A DNA stretch of 64,000 nt from Myoxocephalus aenaeus (GCA_038501785.1 JBAMJR010000040.1:3674001-3738000), one strand, 5' to 3'. Shown: positions 50,187 through 63,244, counted from the stretch's first letter. Translations and numbers: made by a program. Notes: generated by a model not told the origin, from the sequence alone.

Positions 50187-50952
50187 CTGTGTGGGAAATA
50201 AGAGGAAATTGGCCGAAACAATGAACCAGGAATATAAGAGAAGGACTGCGTTTCAACTAAGTTTGAACCCCAGCTATTTCCCATATTTGTCTTACATGAA
50301 ACACTGATATGTTTCTAGCGGCAGCAACACCTTTTTTTTAAATGTCAAAATGATTTGTGTCTACATTTATCGACATTCTGCTTCTAAATTCATTATTCAA
50401 TGATCCAGGTTATGAGCAGAAGTTCAAGTCGTGTAAATATATCTTCCCTTAAACATAAATATATCTTCCCTGACTGTATTTCTACCCGACAAACTGGGAT
50501 TTTCAGCCTCACTTGTACATGAATGGAAATGACGACTTGAATGTGTTTGTTACTGAAAGACAACAGACTCTCTCCATCTCCATGACTGCATGATTCATGA
50601 TAGAGATTAAAAGGAGAAACAACAGATCGTGAGGAGAATCATGAGGAGGAACCTTTCTCAGGATCCTTCTATGGTAATTTTCTCAATGAGACCTAGCGAT
50701 ACACCATTGTGTGTTATCTGTTTTTCATAAAAACTGCAATGTCGTATCAGAGCTGTACGATCAGCTGCAGCAACACAATCACAAACAGATTTCAGATGAA
50801 AGGTTTTGTCTCTCCGGTTGGCCTCATGTATCCTCGCTCCTCAAAAGCAGAAATAAGAGCATTGGAAGGGCCGTCATGATGGCGGACGAGAACGATGTCC
50901 GGGTCAAGCGCGAAGAAAGGAACGATCAAATAAAAGTCGTCGCATGTAGGGT

Positions 50953-51240
50953 GAGAAGAAGAAGAAGAAGAAGAAGAAGAAGAAGAAGAAGGAGACGAAG
51001 GAGAAGAAGAAGAAGAAGAAGAAGAAGAAGAAGAAGAAGGAGGAATAGGATGGAGGAAAAAAAAGGGGGGAAGGAAGAGAACAGGGTGACGAGAGGAAGA
51101 AGGAGAAGAACAGTGAGGAAGTGAAAAGAAAACACGAGTTGAGAGAAAAGACAAATGAAAAGTGAATGGAGGGAAGGCGGGAGTGGAGGACGAGAGGAGA
51201 TAAAGACAGTGGGGAGAGAAAATGTGACTGACAGATGGTG
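50953..51240 (+). repeat. (GAA)n array in a long polypurine stretch
   Basis: About 28 GAA units (50955-51040) with one short interruption near 50991-51001. They are followed by about 200 bp of mostly purine-only sequence on the plus strand. A translated open frame here gives poly-Arg, an artefact of the repeat. Such mirror-type polypurine tracts can form triplex DNA. Confidence 0.93.
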
Positions 51241-51460
51241 AGGAGGAAATGAATATGAATATGTATGTCTATGCATACATAGATTGCGTGTCATCTCCCC
51301 GAGTTTTCCGCAGCAGTGGTTTGAGAGGTGAGGTGGGTCGCCATGGCAACCATTGAACCAATACCATCACTGAGCTACCTAAACATTCACAACATGTGCA
51401 GCTCACACCTTCATGCTGTCGCGCTGCAAACCTAAGTGTGTGTGTGTATTTATAAACACT

Positions 51461-51484
51461 GTGTGTGTGTGTGTGTGTGTGTGT
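51461..51484. repeat. short (GT)n
   Basis: About 11-12 GT units, mgll intron. Confidence 0.9.
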
Positions 51485-51758
51485 GCGCCGCATATATATA
51501 CGAAGATGTCTTCGCCCTACATGGTTTTTGTTTCTCCCCTCGTCAATACTGAAGCTATCATCACAGCGTGCAGATCAATGGCCAATCAATCACAGCTGCG
51601 GAGAGTGGCGACGAAGCGCTGCTGACTCCAGATCGATGTGCGCTGCATCCGCCCCCACATGAGATCAATGACCTCACACTCTGCCGGAGCCACAGCTTTT
51701 GTTGTTGCTCTCGAACGTACAGATATTCACTCATGAGCACACTCTGACAACTGACACG

Positions 51759-51864
<106 letters not shown>

Positions 51865-51972
51865 AACACTGTGACGTCCACTTTCAGATTTTCTTGGTCA
51901 TAAGTTATTAATCACAGAGTTGATTATAATACAAAGACAATCCACTCATCTTAAGCTCAATTGGATTTAGCA

Positions 51973-52220
51973 GAATGTGGGCAGCAACTAATCATTATTG
52001 TCAATATTGGTAGATCTCTTGATTAGATTTTTTTTGTCTGTAAAATATCACACAAAGTTGTCATTTTACCCCAAAGTGACTTCAATAATTATATAAAATA
52101 GAAATATGCCCTCTATTTAGCAGTATGGTTTCTAACTCACTGTAATGTAGCTGTAAGCAGATATAAGTGTTTATTAACGACTCAATAACTTTTTCTGTGG
52201 AAACCCACAGATAATTAATC
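51973..52220 (+). repeat. relic of the TAGGGCTGCAAC-type transposon
   Basis: GGGCAGCAACTAATCATTAT near the left end and AACGACTCAATAAC further in resemble diverged terminal sequence of this hAT-like family. Boundaries and duplications are lost. Confidence 0.45.
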
Positions 52221-52923
52221 AAAATAGACTAAAACACCCTTGTAACAATATGATGGAATGTGATTGCATGCCGACAAAATTGTTTTTTTATGGATGAGAT
52301 GCTTAAAAAACAAAGCAATTTTTAGTGCTAGCTTAATATACTTGTACAAATGAGGATGGACTTTTTATGGCGTGTGCAATGTCGTGTCTTTTACCTTTTT
52401 TTATGTCTAAAATAAACTCAATCAAACAAAGAACTAAAATGTCTCCAGATAATGGCCTCTTTAGGTAGCTACTTTAATCCAGTCAGTCGGAAGAAAGAAG
52501 AAAAAAAATCTTTGCACAGACTGATGGATGCAGAAACTTTGCAAGTGCTGATCTAATTAACTGTCACAATTCCATTATTGTCCAACGACGCAATGGGAGG
52601 ACAAACATGATTTGGTGCATCACCAAACAAACAATCCATTATGAATATTTCCCCGCTGCTTCCACATGAAGCGTCAGTGCCGGGGCGGTACGAGTCAAGT
52701 GATATGCATCCATCATCGCGCTCCACATTCTACAAAAAAAGCCCAAATGTTTCATGTGTGTCAGTCGTCAGTTTGGTGTATTTTGCTGTTACATGCCCTA
52801 TTTGGAGGTTGTCATCTGGTAAATAGATGCAGTGTGTGACAGATGGAACAATCCTCCAGTCTGTGCCCGCTGCGAGAGGAAAAAAGGACCTAAAAGTCCT
52901 ATAATTAGAAAGAATTACATGAG

Positions 52924-52925
<2 letters not shown>

Positions 52926-52989
<64 letters not shown>
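52926..52989. repeat. (GA)n microsatellite
   Basis: About 32 GA units on the plus strand. Confidence 0.95.
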
Positions 52990-52995
<6 letters not shown>

Positions 52996-53057
52996 GTGAA
53001 AAAGGAAAAAGAAGCGAAAGATCTCAACTGCTGAACTCTATCAGGGGCTGCCCCGAG

Positions 53058-53060
<3 letters not shown>

Positions 53061-53129
<69 letters not shown>
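53061..53129. repeat. (GT)n microsatellite
   Basis: About 34 GT units, only 71 bp from the (GA)n tract. Confidence 0.95.
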
Positions 53130-53131
<2 letters not shown>

Positions 53132-53759
53132 AGCGCACACGCGTGTGTGCGATAGATAGATGGAAAACTAGTGTCTACAGGGACTTGTTCCAGTTCAGTA
53201 TTTTCCATTTAACAGTGTGACATTTTACTCCGAGCCACTGAACAAACTGCTCCTGTGCGAGCCGAAACAGTCATCCTCATCCCTCTTTTTCTTATCATCT
53301 CTGCCAGCTCTGTATTGTGATGTCTGCCTCTGCAAATATTTCTGCATTTACAGCTGGGACGTTACGTCTTTGGATTCCCACCCTCTATCTCTCTGCCTCT
53401 CCCGTTAGTCTGTGGGTGAGTTTACTGAACACACATGCTGCTCTTTTCACACATTCCTGCTGTATCTAAGACCGGTAACACCTCACAGCCTTGTCTATAA
53501 GAGCACCTGGTTGGAGGAATGTATCAGAGAGGAGATTGGCATTAGGTAATGAATGTTTCCTATCAAGCTAAACACTTTTATGCATTTGTATGTGTTTTTG
53601 TGTTTTCTATTAAATCCTTCTTTCGGAACCCATTTCACATCTTCTGTTCAAAGTGAACATTTTAGTTTGGGAAAGGATGTGTTAGATATACTCATGGAAA
53701 AACATGCCTTGTGCAACCTGAGTCACTGGAAAAGTACATGTTTCCACATAACAAGTCAA

Positions 53760-54240
53760 CAGCCACGCTGATGGCTGAGGGAGACTGTGCTCAGCCACGG
53801 GAATCCTTTGCAATGAACGCTACCGTCAGCATGCTGATGATCATGCTGATGTTCAGCAGGTGGGTTGCAATGTTCACCTTGTCCACTGACTTAGGTGAAC
53901 ATGTTGGCATTCGTTATCTAATTTCAACACAAAGTGCAACTGAGGCTGTATGTTTTTTAGATAAGAAGCATTTTTGGTATGAAGGTGATGATGACACTAG
54001 ATGAAAAGTCATTGCAGTTCATCCTGAGGGAGACATAAACGTCAAATACCAAATATCATGTGTCCGAGGTTGTATGGACATTTCACTCAAAACTCAGAAA
54101 TATCCACCTCATGATATTTAAAAGTCATTGAGATTCATTACCTGCGGATCATGAATGTCCGTACCAGATTTCCATCCATCCAATATTAGTGGACCTCCAT
54201 ACAGACATGCTGCTAGTGTGGCTAAACAGATTTCAACCAA
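53760..54240 (+). repeat. dispersed fish repeat (GCTGATG / TCATCCTGAGGGAGAC family)
   Basis: Diagnostic phrases in order are GCATGCTGATGATCATGCTG, CAACACAAAGTGCAACTGAG, ACACTAGATGAAAAGTCATT, TTCATCCTGAGGGAGACATA, GACATTTCACTCAAAAC and CATCCATCCAATATTAGTGG. I know this order from a very common teleost dispersed repeat of uncertain class. The copy is diverged. Confidence 0.55.
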
Positions 54241-54792
54241 AACGTCCATCATAAAAACATAATCAGCTGTCGCGATTAGAATCCTTTAGTCGTGTTTTGT
54301 AATATTAACTGTCACAACTTGACATTTCCAGTTTCCCACTATGGCTATCCCTTGCCTCTCGTTAAGCTTTTATCCACTTCTTTTGTATAATAGATTATCG
54401 TGGTGTTTTTCATTGAGATCTTTGTGTTGCCCGAACAAGATGCTAAACAGAGACCTGTTCACGGTAATTTAATCTGACCTTGAGAAGAAGCCTAAACACC
54501 AGTTATACCGTGTGACTGTTGTCTGGGCTCAGAACCAGTTTGTCCAGGGCCTCCACACTGTTTCATCCACACTTCAAACCAAACCAGCGTGTGAAGTTTT
54601 CCTCGACACAACATGCATCGTGTCAGAAACGCAGAACAATGTACCAACGAGCCTAATTAATTTTCCCTAACAGGCTTCGTTCACTCAACAATTCAGGCAC
54701 AGAGAGAGGGGGGGTTGGGGTTTGAACCTATGCCTAAGCTCTTCTGTGTGTGAGCGTACCAATGTCATGCAATGTGCGTGTTCGTGACTCAC

Positions 54793-54899
54793 CGTGGTCG
54801 TGCGCGAACACCAGCAGGGACAGTTCCTTCAGCTTCTGTGCGATCTCATCATACGGCCCACAGTGCTCTCCGGCCCCGTGGACGATAAACACCAGAGCC
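54793..54899 (-). CDS. mgll: mgll coding exon (human exon 3 equivalent): oxyanion-hole motif
   Basis: This 107-nt exon follows a pyrimidine-rich acceptor ending CTCAG and ends at donor GTGAGT. It begins with the last base of a split codon and encodes 35 residues starting ALVFIVHGAGEH and ending LLVFAHDH. Its final G starts a split Val codon completed by the next exon. HGAGEH is the conserved oxyanion-hole motif of the MAGL alpha/beta-hydrolase family, and the strand ending FAHDH matches human LLVFAHDHV. It is the most upstream exon recognised here. The preceding coding exon, which should end in the WKP...K/R region, was searched for up to 64000 and not found. Confidence 0.95.
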
Positions 54900-55694
54900 C
54901 TGAGGAGAGGAGAGGAGGACAAAGAGTTGAGTCACGTGTTCACAGAGACAAACACACCATATGTTTGCGTTTCCTTCCTCAATTCGTCCAACTGTTACAG
55001 TCGAGGTAAGCCTTGGAGATTTCTACCCAACACAGAGGGCTTTAATAAAAGGCTGGAAGGGGAAGCAGTGAGGTGAGAGGGATGAAAGAGCAAATGTAGA
55101 CGGAAGGAAGGAAGACATACGAACAATCTGACGCAATGATAACCCTCACTGACAGGCCGTTTTGCGTGTGAATGTTTTCTCAGGTGAAATGATCAATTGA
55201 TCTCTGAACATCGTCGCGTTAACTACGTGTGCGAGAGACAGAGATGATAGAGAATGTTTTCTGAGATAGCAGCTATCATCCATCTGTCCGTCTATTTGCC
55301 ATCAACACACCCCTTCCTTCCTTCCTGACTCAAAACAAACACCGGAGGAATCCAGTAAAACACAAAAAAACAAACAGCTGAGACGTTCCTGGCCCCTTTT
55401 CTTGGAAGTTTGGTTTTCTGAGAGTATCCATTCCACCGTTCAGTAAAATGGAGCCTGTGTGGAAATGCTCTGCTTCCTACCAAGTGTGTAAAAAAAGATT
55501 CATAATGTGTTCCCTCAATAAGGCTGCATGGACATAAACACTTCAGATCAAATATCCGAGAGGTTTCCAGCTGGTTTGAGCCAGAGCCGTGTAGTTTATG
55601 AGGAAATTATATTTCCAGCAGTAAATTGCACTGGAATTTAATTTCTCACATAAATGAAGAATGTAAGAATTTTTTTCTTTTTTTTGGTGGTGGT

Positions 55695-55709
55695 GGGGGG
55701 GGGGGGGGG
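55695..55709 (+). repeat. G15 homopolymer
   Basis: Fifteen consecutive G preceded by GGTGGTGGTG. Capable of a G-quadruplex, and error-prone in sequencing. Confidence 0.9.
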
Positions 55710-55836
55710 TGTTTTCTGATGTAGCTGTTTTGTTTGTCCCAACCCTGATCATGGAGACATATTGTTTTTGTATTTTGCACATTGGCAGATGTTTCAATTA
55801 AAATTCAATTAACAGTCACTTTACCTCCGAGGCAAA

Positions 55837-55864
55837 CTTGTTTTGTTTTGTCAAAACAAAACAA
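55837..55864. repeat. short palindrome
   Basis: TTGTTTTGTTTTG and its complement CAAAACAAAACAA are separated by one T. Confidence 0.8.
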
Positions 55865-58250
55865 AGCTGGCTTTCAAAGAGGTTTTGGGAGTATCAGCGG
55901 TATCAAGAAACAGACGTGGATCATTTAAGTGGCTACCAAATTTCTTTTTCAATAATAATGTACCAAATAACAAAAGGACGTGAAAGGTGTAGCTCATAGT
56001 GATGAACCTACAGATAAGTAATAGTGAGTAAAGCAGTTTACTGTTTTTATTGAGTCTCTCCGCTCTGACAGAGTTGTTTTCAGCCGCAGCCGGCAGCTTT
56101 TCTCCGAGAAAAAGCTCTCAAGACGTATCGTACACGACCTGCTCAGCACCAAACAGCCGGCAGACACAAGAAGCGGGTGAACACAGTGGAGCATTTAACA
56201 GCTAAAGAGACAGAAATGTCCCCTCATGAGAGCGCAAAAGCAGAGCTACGGGATGAATGGTGGACACAAACGGCACTCCAAGTGAATGACAATGTTTCTC
56301 TGTATCTGCTGGATGTGTAAATGAGCAACTGAACAAGGTCGCCATGCCAACCTAAAAGGGGTTGATGCGTTCACAATTTGTTCCCAAAAAAAATAAAAAA
56401 AGGTGTTATTGCATGTTTAACATCATTTCATATTTTGAATGTCATATATTGTGTCCTCTCCAGGTTAGTCAATAACAGATATGGTTCCACGACTACATTG
56501 TTACATAATGTTTTCACCCCGCTACAAACTACAGTCTAGAGAGGTACAAATATACAACAAAATACTAAATGTTGTCAATGACACTCAAAAAGTTATATGC
56601 ATATGTATATTCTTATAAGAAAATGCTGGTTTAACTCCATGTTTTCTCGGAAAGAGAGACATGTTGCTAATTAATGCAGCAGCTGTGACACCAGGTTATT
56701 TTTTAATGAATGTTATTTATGTTTTACTTCTATCAGTGCATATTAAGCAGCAGAGCAGCACTGCAACGCTGCAGTGTTCTTCCTCTGAACAGCAGCACAG
56801 CTGAGAAGCCTGTGAGCGCTTCAATCAGCAGCAGACAATTAGCCCAAATGTATTCAGCGGCAGAGAAAAAGGGAAGCGAGTGAAGGGAGGGAGAAAGTGA
56901 GTGCGAGAGGGAGGCGGGTAGAAGAGGAGAATGAGAGTATCTGTTCATCAGGCTTCATTAGCAAATCGCTCTGATTTCACCCGCTGCTCTTTCCCTCCTT
57001 TTGGAAAAGCCATCGCCTCGGGATCAGACTTCCTCTGCACTTGTTGGCTCGGAGCAAGTGTGTGCGTATGTACTGTATGTGTGTGTGAATGACTGTCTTT
57101 GTATAGGCACAATGTTCTGTAACACACATGCCGCGGGGCAGCGGGGGATTAATGGGGCTAATCTGGGTTCATTGTTATGGCGACTGTACAGTGAACAACA
57201 CACTGCAATACCTCGCTGCTCTGTCTGATTACCTCTCTCACTTCATTCTGCATCTTTGCTTCCTCTCGTCACTTTTTCTTCCCGAGTCGCCAGAAAGAGG
57301 AAATACAAAATCGAATAAAGGCCATACGTCTGGTGACAGGCAACAGTCTGCATTGTTTCAAAGGATTTAATTGCACAGAAATCGTATCTCAACAGACGTC
57401 TGCATTCAATCATATACAGGCATCTGCAGACAAGTGACATTATTCAGCCATCATCAGTATGTTTGCTCAGTTTATTTCCACTTTACATAGCGTGGTCTGG
57501 TAAGGCTCAGGAAGCATTCGCTTGGGACAAGTGTTACTTCAATAGGCTGTGACGTTATACTCCTTCACTTAAACTCCATCAACCTGAAGCCTTCTTTCAC
57601 CAGGGCGGAGGAATGCACAACACACTGTTTTAAGTCTCCCAGAAAAGACCAGTCATCATGACGGCTCCAAAAGTGGGAAATGTCTTTTCAATCTTACACA
57701 GAAAATAGTTTCTGGGTACATTTTAGGCTTAAAGTATAGGCCCCGTACTTTAAGGAGCTACTTTTAGGCAGTGGTGTATAAAGTACCCAAAAGCCGTACT
57801 TGAGTAAAAGTAAAGATACTTTACTGGAAAATTACTCCAGTAAAAGTAAAAGTCACCTATTAAAATACTACTTGAGTAAAAGTCTTAAAGTATCTGATAT
57901 TTTCTGTACTTAAGTATCAAAAGTATTTTTCTGATATAAAATGTACTTAAGTATTGAAAGTAAAAGTACAAGTACATGCTTTTAATAAAAAAGCAAAGGG
58001 TCAGAATTTTGAGAATTATGAAGTTTATTCTTTTAAGTGCTGTGGTCACCGTGACCAAGGACCAGGAGTTGTGTTGATAAAATAACTGGGTTGGCTGGGA
58101 TCCATCCATATATATTATGTTCAACATAATATATTGTACCTAAGTATACTTTTGCATCTACTATGAACTTATCATCATAATTCTCCAAAAAGCAATATGA
58201 CACTAAGGAGTTGTAACAGTGTGGTTATAAGTATGCTCATTCCGCCCGCC

Positions 58251-58360
58251 GTGGGTCTCTTGGTACCGCTCTGTGGGTCTCTTGGTACCGGTCTGTGGGT
58301 CTCTTGGTACCGGTCTGTGGGTCTCTTGGTACCGGTCTGTGGGTCTCTTGGTACCGGGCC
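58251..58360. repeat. 22-bp minisatellite, five copies
   Basis: The unit GTGGGTCTCTTGGTACCGGT plus CT is repeated five times (58251, 58273, 58295, 58317, 58339) with one or two substitutions in the first and last copies. Each unit contains GGTACC. It lies inside the 1418-bp transposon. Confidence 0.95.
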
Positions 58361-58643
58361 ACAGAAAGAATGAATGAAACATTTCAATTAAATAAAAAAA
58401 AATCAAGGCCGGAAAGATGTTTTATTGTGAAAAATGACCGCATACATCCGTCTGTGGTAACCTCAGACGGAACCTCTTGACACATGTCAAGATGTTACGT
58501 TACTCTAAAAATGAAACGCAAGTCTGTTACAACTCTGTCGGTGATCTGGAAACCAAGGCAGAGTATCCTGAGATCGCCAAAAAAGCATGAAAACCTGCTT
58601 CCATTTCAACATCCTGTCTTTGTGCAGCGCGTTATAAGTTAAG

Positions 58644-58767
58644 CAGTAGACTGGACTAAAGGTTTAGTTAGGATTAGAGTCAGTAGACTGGACTAAAGGT
58701 TTAGTTAGCAGTAGAGTCAGTAGACTGGACTAAAGGTTTAGTTAGCAGTAGAGTCAGTAGACTGGAC
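58644..58767. repeat. 37-bp tandem repeat, ~3.4 copies
   Basis: Units at 58644-58680, 58681-58717 and 58718-58754, plus a 13-bp partial copy to 58767, each begin CAGTAGACTGGACTAAAGGT. Only the first unit differs slightly. It lies inside the 1418-bp transposon. Confidence 0.95.
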
Positions 58768-59369
58768 ATAACAAACACACGTCGGGTGTCGTTGTCTCCC
58801 GTCTTTCCGAGGTCGGACCCGGTCTGTGACAATATTGTCTTCACGTAACCGGTCCGTGACGCATAAAGGTTTGGGAGCGCTGGACTAGAGGATGTAGAGG
58901 GCTAATGCAGAATATTGTGATTCGCAAAACCTGCTTCGTGGAGTCTGTGTTCCACCACAGTCCCCGATGTGTTTTTTTTTTCTAAAGATAGATTTGATTT
59001 TGTAGCGAGTAACGAAGGTTTCAGGAGAAATGTATCGGAGTAAAAGTATCATTTTTCTTTGCAAAATGTAGTGAAGTAAAAGTAAAAGTAAACAGAAATA
59101 TAAATAGTAAAGTAGAGTACAGATATCCCCAAAAACTACTTAAGTATAGTAACGAAGTATTTCTACTTCGTTACTATACACCACTGCTTTTAGGGTATAT
59201 GGCCCTTGTTATTATGAGGCTAATGCAAACTGCCTTCTGAAGGCAAACTAGCATCGACCAATCACAAATAAGTGGGGGCCGGACAGGGAAACGTCCAATG
59301 ATAGACAGATATTATCGTCTGGCTCCTTCAAAGTATCTTCACCTGTTTATTATTGTACAGGGATGTTTT

Positions 59370-59540
59370 ATATTAAGGTCTGCAACTATTGATTATTTCA
59401 ATTACTTTTTTAAACAAACGATTCTATAAAAATGCTCAATAGTAAAAAATGTTCCCATGGCCATGTTTTATCATTGTGTTTTGTCCAACCAACAGTCCAA
59501 ACCCAAACATAAAATAAACAACTGATCTAAAAACGTATTA
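59370..59540 (+). repeat. relic of the TAGGGCTGCAAC-type transposon
   Basis: GGTCTGCAACTATTGATTAT followed by TTGTGTTTTGTCCAACCAAC resembles the 5' part of a dispersed fish element with TAGGGCTGCAAC ends. Truncated at the right by a CT microsatellite. Confidence 0.5.
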
Positions 59541-59554
59541 TTTGTCACATTAGG

Positions 59555-59575
59555 TTCTCTCTCTCTCTCTCCCTC

Positions 59576-59662
<87 letters not shown>
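59555..59662. repeat. (CT)n microsatellite
   Basis: About 50 CT units with CCCT and CTGT interruptions. Confidence 0.95.
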
Positions 59663-59665
<3 letters not shown>

Positions 59666-60540
59666 CTTCTCCCTCATCTCTCATGGGAACTGGAGACCCA
59701 CTTGTCTCCCACACCAGTTTCAGTTGCTGGAACAACATGGCGGATAACCAGCCTTATTTAAACACTCAAAGAGAGAGAGAGAGAGAGTTTAGTCCCCCCT
59801 CTGGCTCTACTCAGAGCTCCTCAAAACAACCGCAGACCCAAAACAAAGCCAAGGGCCTAATCCCCTTAATGCAACGCTGACTGGCTATTCCAAGATTATT
59901 TGGGAACTCACAAACCTTCCAACTTGTGCTTGAATGCCACATTCTGTACCTTTGACTGAGTTTTACACGAAAAGAGAAAAAGCATTTTATTCATGTGGCT
60001 CATGCTCACTGAAGCAAGGTTTCTCATGTCACCCTGGTATGAAATGCTATAACTTTTCCATTATTTTCCACAACACAATCACTCTAAAATTAATGTACTT
60101 CAAATATCTAAATGTGTTGTTTCTTCACAATTTGTGAATAGTTTTTTCGATAAGAAAAATCTGGTTGCGCTCACCGCTCATAAACCATAGCCCACCAATA
60201 AACATGTAGGACTGTTGAGTTCATTCGGCTCTATTCCTAAAAGGGGACCTACTAATTGTTAAGTCCTTAACCAGCGGTGAGGAGTTCACAAGTATACTCT
60301 AAGTATACTCCAATTAATTACGTTTTCTTCACTTTCAAAAATCATACTGGTATCTGAAACATGGATATTTTGAGAAAGTGAACACCCCAGAGCAAACTCT
60401 GAGAGAGCTACGTTGTCCCCACCAGTCCAGCAATCTGCATCATAGATCATCGTGATACGCGTCAGGAACATTGACTTTGTTCGCCCTGGAAGGAGCGCAG
60501 CGGCATCAGGACTATGTTAGCGTGTGCAGGAGGAACGATC

Positions 60541-60760
60541 GGCCTTTCTGACATATTTACATGTGACAGCAGGAAAAACACAGGTGCAAGTAATAAAAAT
60601 GAACGATGGCTGCATTCCATTTAGATGCTTCAGTTTCAGGGTCCTGGTATTGTGCATGATGGCTCACTGGGGCTTTCTCGAATAGAATGAAGAAGAATTG
60701 TTTGCTTAGAGCCAAAATGTCTGCTGGTAAAAGACCATCCTGACTCCCTTGATTGGGCAG
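60541..60760. repeat. dispersed repeat related to the 22.9-kb MITE
   Basis: Shared words with the 22.9-23.1 kb element include GGCCTTT near the start, ACACAGGTG, CATTC.ATTTAG and, in opposite orientation, TGGTATTGTGC plus GGCTCACTG. The mixed orientation fits a foldback family in which different halves survive. Confidence 0.5.
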
Positions 60761-61006
60761 GACACAGGTAGAATAACATAAAAGATGTTATATTTGACTT
60801 GTTTGAATTGGGGCAATTGTTCAACACCATGTGAATGTGTCTAATTCAATTTTGCTGATGTGCTCTTATACAAACAGACTGTCTAGTTCAATTAAATGTT
60901 TTGGCGTCCACCTGACCAGACTGGACAGGATCCAGAGGACGAGACAGGACGACCGAACATTGGCATGTTAATACGATTAATAGACTTAGACTGCTCGGAA
61001 CTTAAT

Positions 61007-61007
<1 letters not shown>

Positions 61008-61075
<68 letters not shown>
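61008..61075. repeat. (GT)n microsatellite
   Basis: About 34 GT units. Confidence 0.95.
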
Positions 61076-61077
<2 letters not shown>

Positions 61078-63241
61078 CCTTACTCTAATCTCAGTGTGAG
61101 TGTGGGACAACCACACATTTCTGAGCTTTCTTTGAAACGCTGCCCAAAGGAAGTGACGTACAGCATGTGTGTGTGTGCATGTGTACATCATGTGTGTGGG
61201 TGGGTCACCACATCAGTGGTGTTAAGAGCAGACGTACAGTTTATAGGGGTGTGTTTGTAGAAATATTGAGGCAAAGATTAAAGGAAAACAAAAAGAAGAG
61301 CGGACCAAAGATAGAACGAGAAGATAAACGTGAGGCAGACTGAACCAAACATTTTTTAAGACTATAAATCTAACGTAAAGAAAGCGCGACCAGCCTGCAA
61401 AATGTAAACTGGGTGAAGAGTATTCCAGGTACAGTGACTGTACTTCAAACAGATTATATTTAATTATAGGCCAGGTCACAGCGGCATTTAAAATGACCAC
61501 ATTTTAGAATCTGCCTCGCGCTAGCATGTCCCCAAGCCGGCTGGCATATTCACGGTTTTCTTGTCGGTTACAGTCGTTCACCAAGTAGGCCCGCGGGTAG
61601 CAGTTGCATTGCAACTGTACTCTGCTGAATTCAAGAACGTTCAATAGCTATTAGGACACCTTCAGACGTTGTGAGAGGCTGTGTAATCCCAGTCTACAGT
61701 GAGACTTGATGCACTTGGAGAAAAACAAAATGGATATGACAGAAAGAACAATGTGACAAGTGGAAAATGACAGGGAGGCTGAGAGAGGAAGAAAGTGTGA
61801 CAAACCGGTATGGAAAGAAAAGTGTGTATACGCGAGTGTGTGTGTGTGTGTGTATGTACTGTGCAGAAAAAGTGACACAGCAGGAAGACACAGAGGAAAT
61901 TGCTTTGTGATGGAGAGAAATGAAGGCCGACAGACAGCAGGCATCCACAGAAGGAAAGTTTACACCAGTGAACATTTTCCACTTTCATCTTTGCATAGTG
62001 CAGAATTGGGCTGAGAGCATATGGGAACAACAAAGGGCTCGATCTCCAGAAGGCAGTAAAAAAAAAGAAATGGTTGTATTGATACAGGGGCTTTTTTTTT
62101 ATATGGTGTTTTTGGCTGGAGAACATGACCGTTGAAGCTGGTGGCCAGTAAAAGTAAAGAATAAAACTTGCAGACTTTAAATCAGTAGAGCTCGGGGGCT
62201 TTTTGAATTTGTGGTGCAAAAAAAATACATTAACACTCAACAGTCGCTGTCGTAACGTGCAATCATTTCCTTGATGTGGAAGGTTTGACAAGAAACTAAA
62301 TGTCAGAGGAAGTGAGGAGGGAACTCCTCGTGGGGGACATGCACATGCAGAGTAGGTCTTGATCTCTCCCTCACAGAGTTAAACTGCTGCTTTGTGGAGA
62401 TTTGTATGAAGATATCCGCAAATAAACAAGAAGAACTGAGCGTTCCTGAAAGTTGCACGTCGTCACAAACTCATCGCACACTTTGTGGAGAGACAAATTA
62501 CACCCAAACTATCTGCATGCACAGATAGAAATAGAATTAGATTGAAAAAAGAACATTCTAAATGTACTTGTCACATTTTTCGAATTATGCACGAACACTG
62601 CCTCAATAAAATTCTAACATTACCACTGATACAACCATGTTATCACTTCTTGGTCCTGCTGTATTCCTACATTTTCATTTTTGCAGCTTTGCATGTTTGC
62701 ATAAACTGCTCTTTTCTTTGATGCATCTTATCACAACAGTACTTCACATTTAATATACAAAATGTAATTTATGGAAATCCTCATAATTAGTACTTTGATA
62801 ATTATTTACACATTTGTACAATTCATGTCTCAGCTTATTTTAATGTTATGGCTGTTGCTTGTAATGTAACTGATGCAATAATTCTCACTTACTATTACAG
62901 TATTAATAAAGTCACTGAGAATAAGAGCAACGGTGGGATGAAAAATTGACTTTTTCTCTGCTTCCTTTTCAAATAAAATCACAGTAACCGATCACAGCTG
63001 GTACTTACTCAATGAATTTTATGGGAATACAAGTGGCCCTAATATTTTATAGACTGCTTTGTACATGCCCCCAAGCGCACACGCGAAGGGAACCATTAAA
63101 GAGCTTTTATCTTCGTAAAGTATCCTCCACTGACAAGCGTAACAGGGGCAGCGAGCAGCAGGGAAATTAAATGGTCTGACAAACACAAAGAGGAATATCA
63201 TCAGCGAAAACATCAATAACAGCTTGACCTATTTACACAAA

Positions 63242-63244
<3 letters not shown>

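Larger units (their letters stand above)
57769..59186. mobile_element. hAT-type non-autonomous transposon, 1418 bp, 8-bp target duplication
   Basis: The termini are CAGTGGTGTATA at the left and, in complement, CAGTGGTGTATA at the right, a perfect 12-bp inverted repeat. The flanks carry the identical 8-mer CTTTTAGG (57761-57768 and 59187-59194). Subterminal regions are rich in AAGTA/TACTT motifs, with a strong hairpin near the right end (AGTAACGAAGTA...TACTTCGTTACT). No transposase frame is present. Inside are a 22-bp x5 array, a 37-bp x3.4 array, and a segment ending near 58883 whose complement CAGCGCTCCCAAACC...GGACCGG resembles the end of a Tip100-type hAT element, suggesting nesting. Confidence 0.9.

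Noticed and set aside
50711..51124. 137-codon open frame with a poly-arginine run
   Set aside because: It is produced by the (GAA)n microsatellite read in one frame. It lies in an mgll intron with no conserved motif.
61662..62291. 209-codon minus-strand open frame, the longest in the window
   Set aside because: Rich in Phe, His, Ser and Leu, includes a translated (CA)n tract, and shows no domain. A chance frame in a polypyrimidine-biased region.
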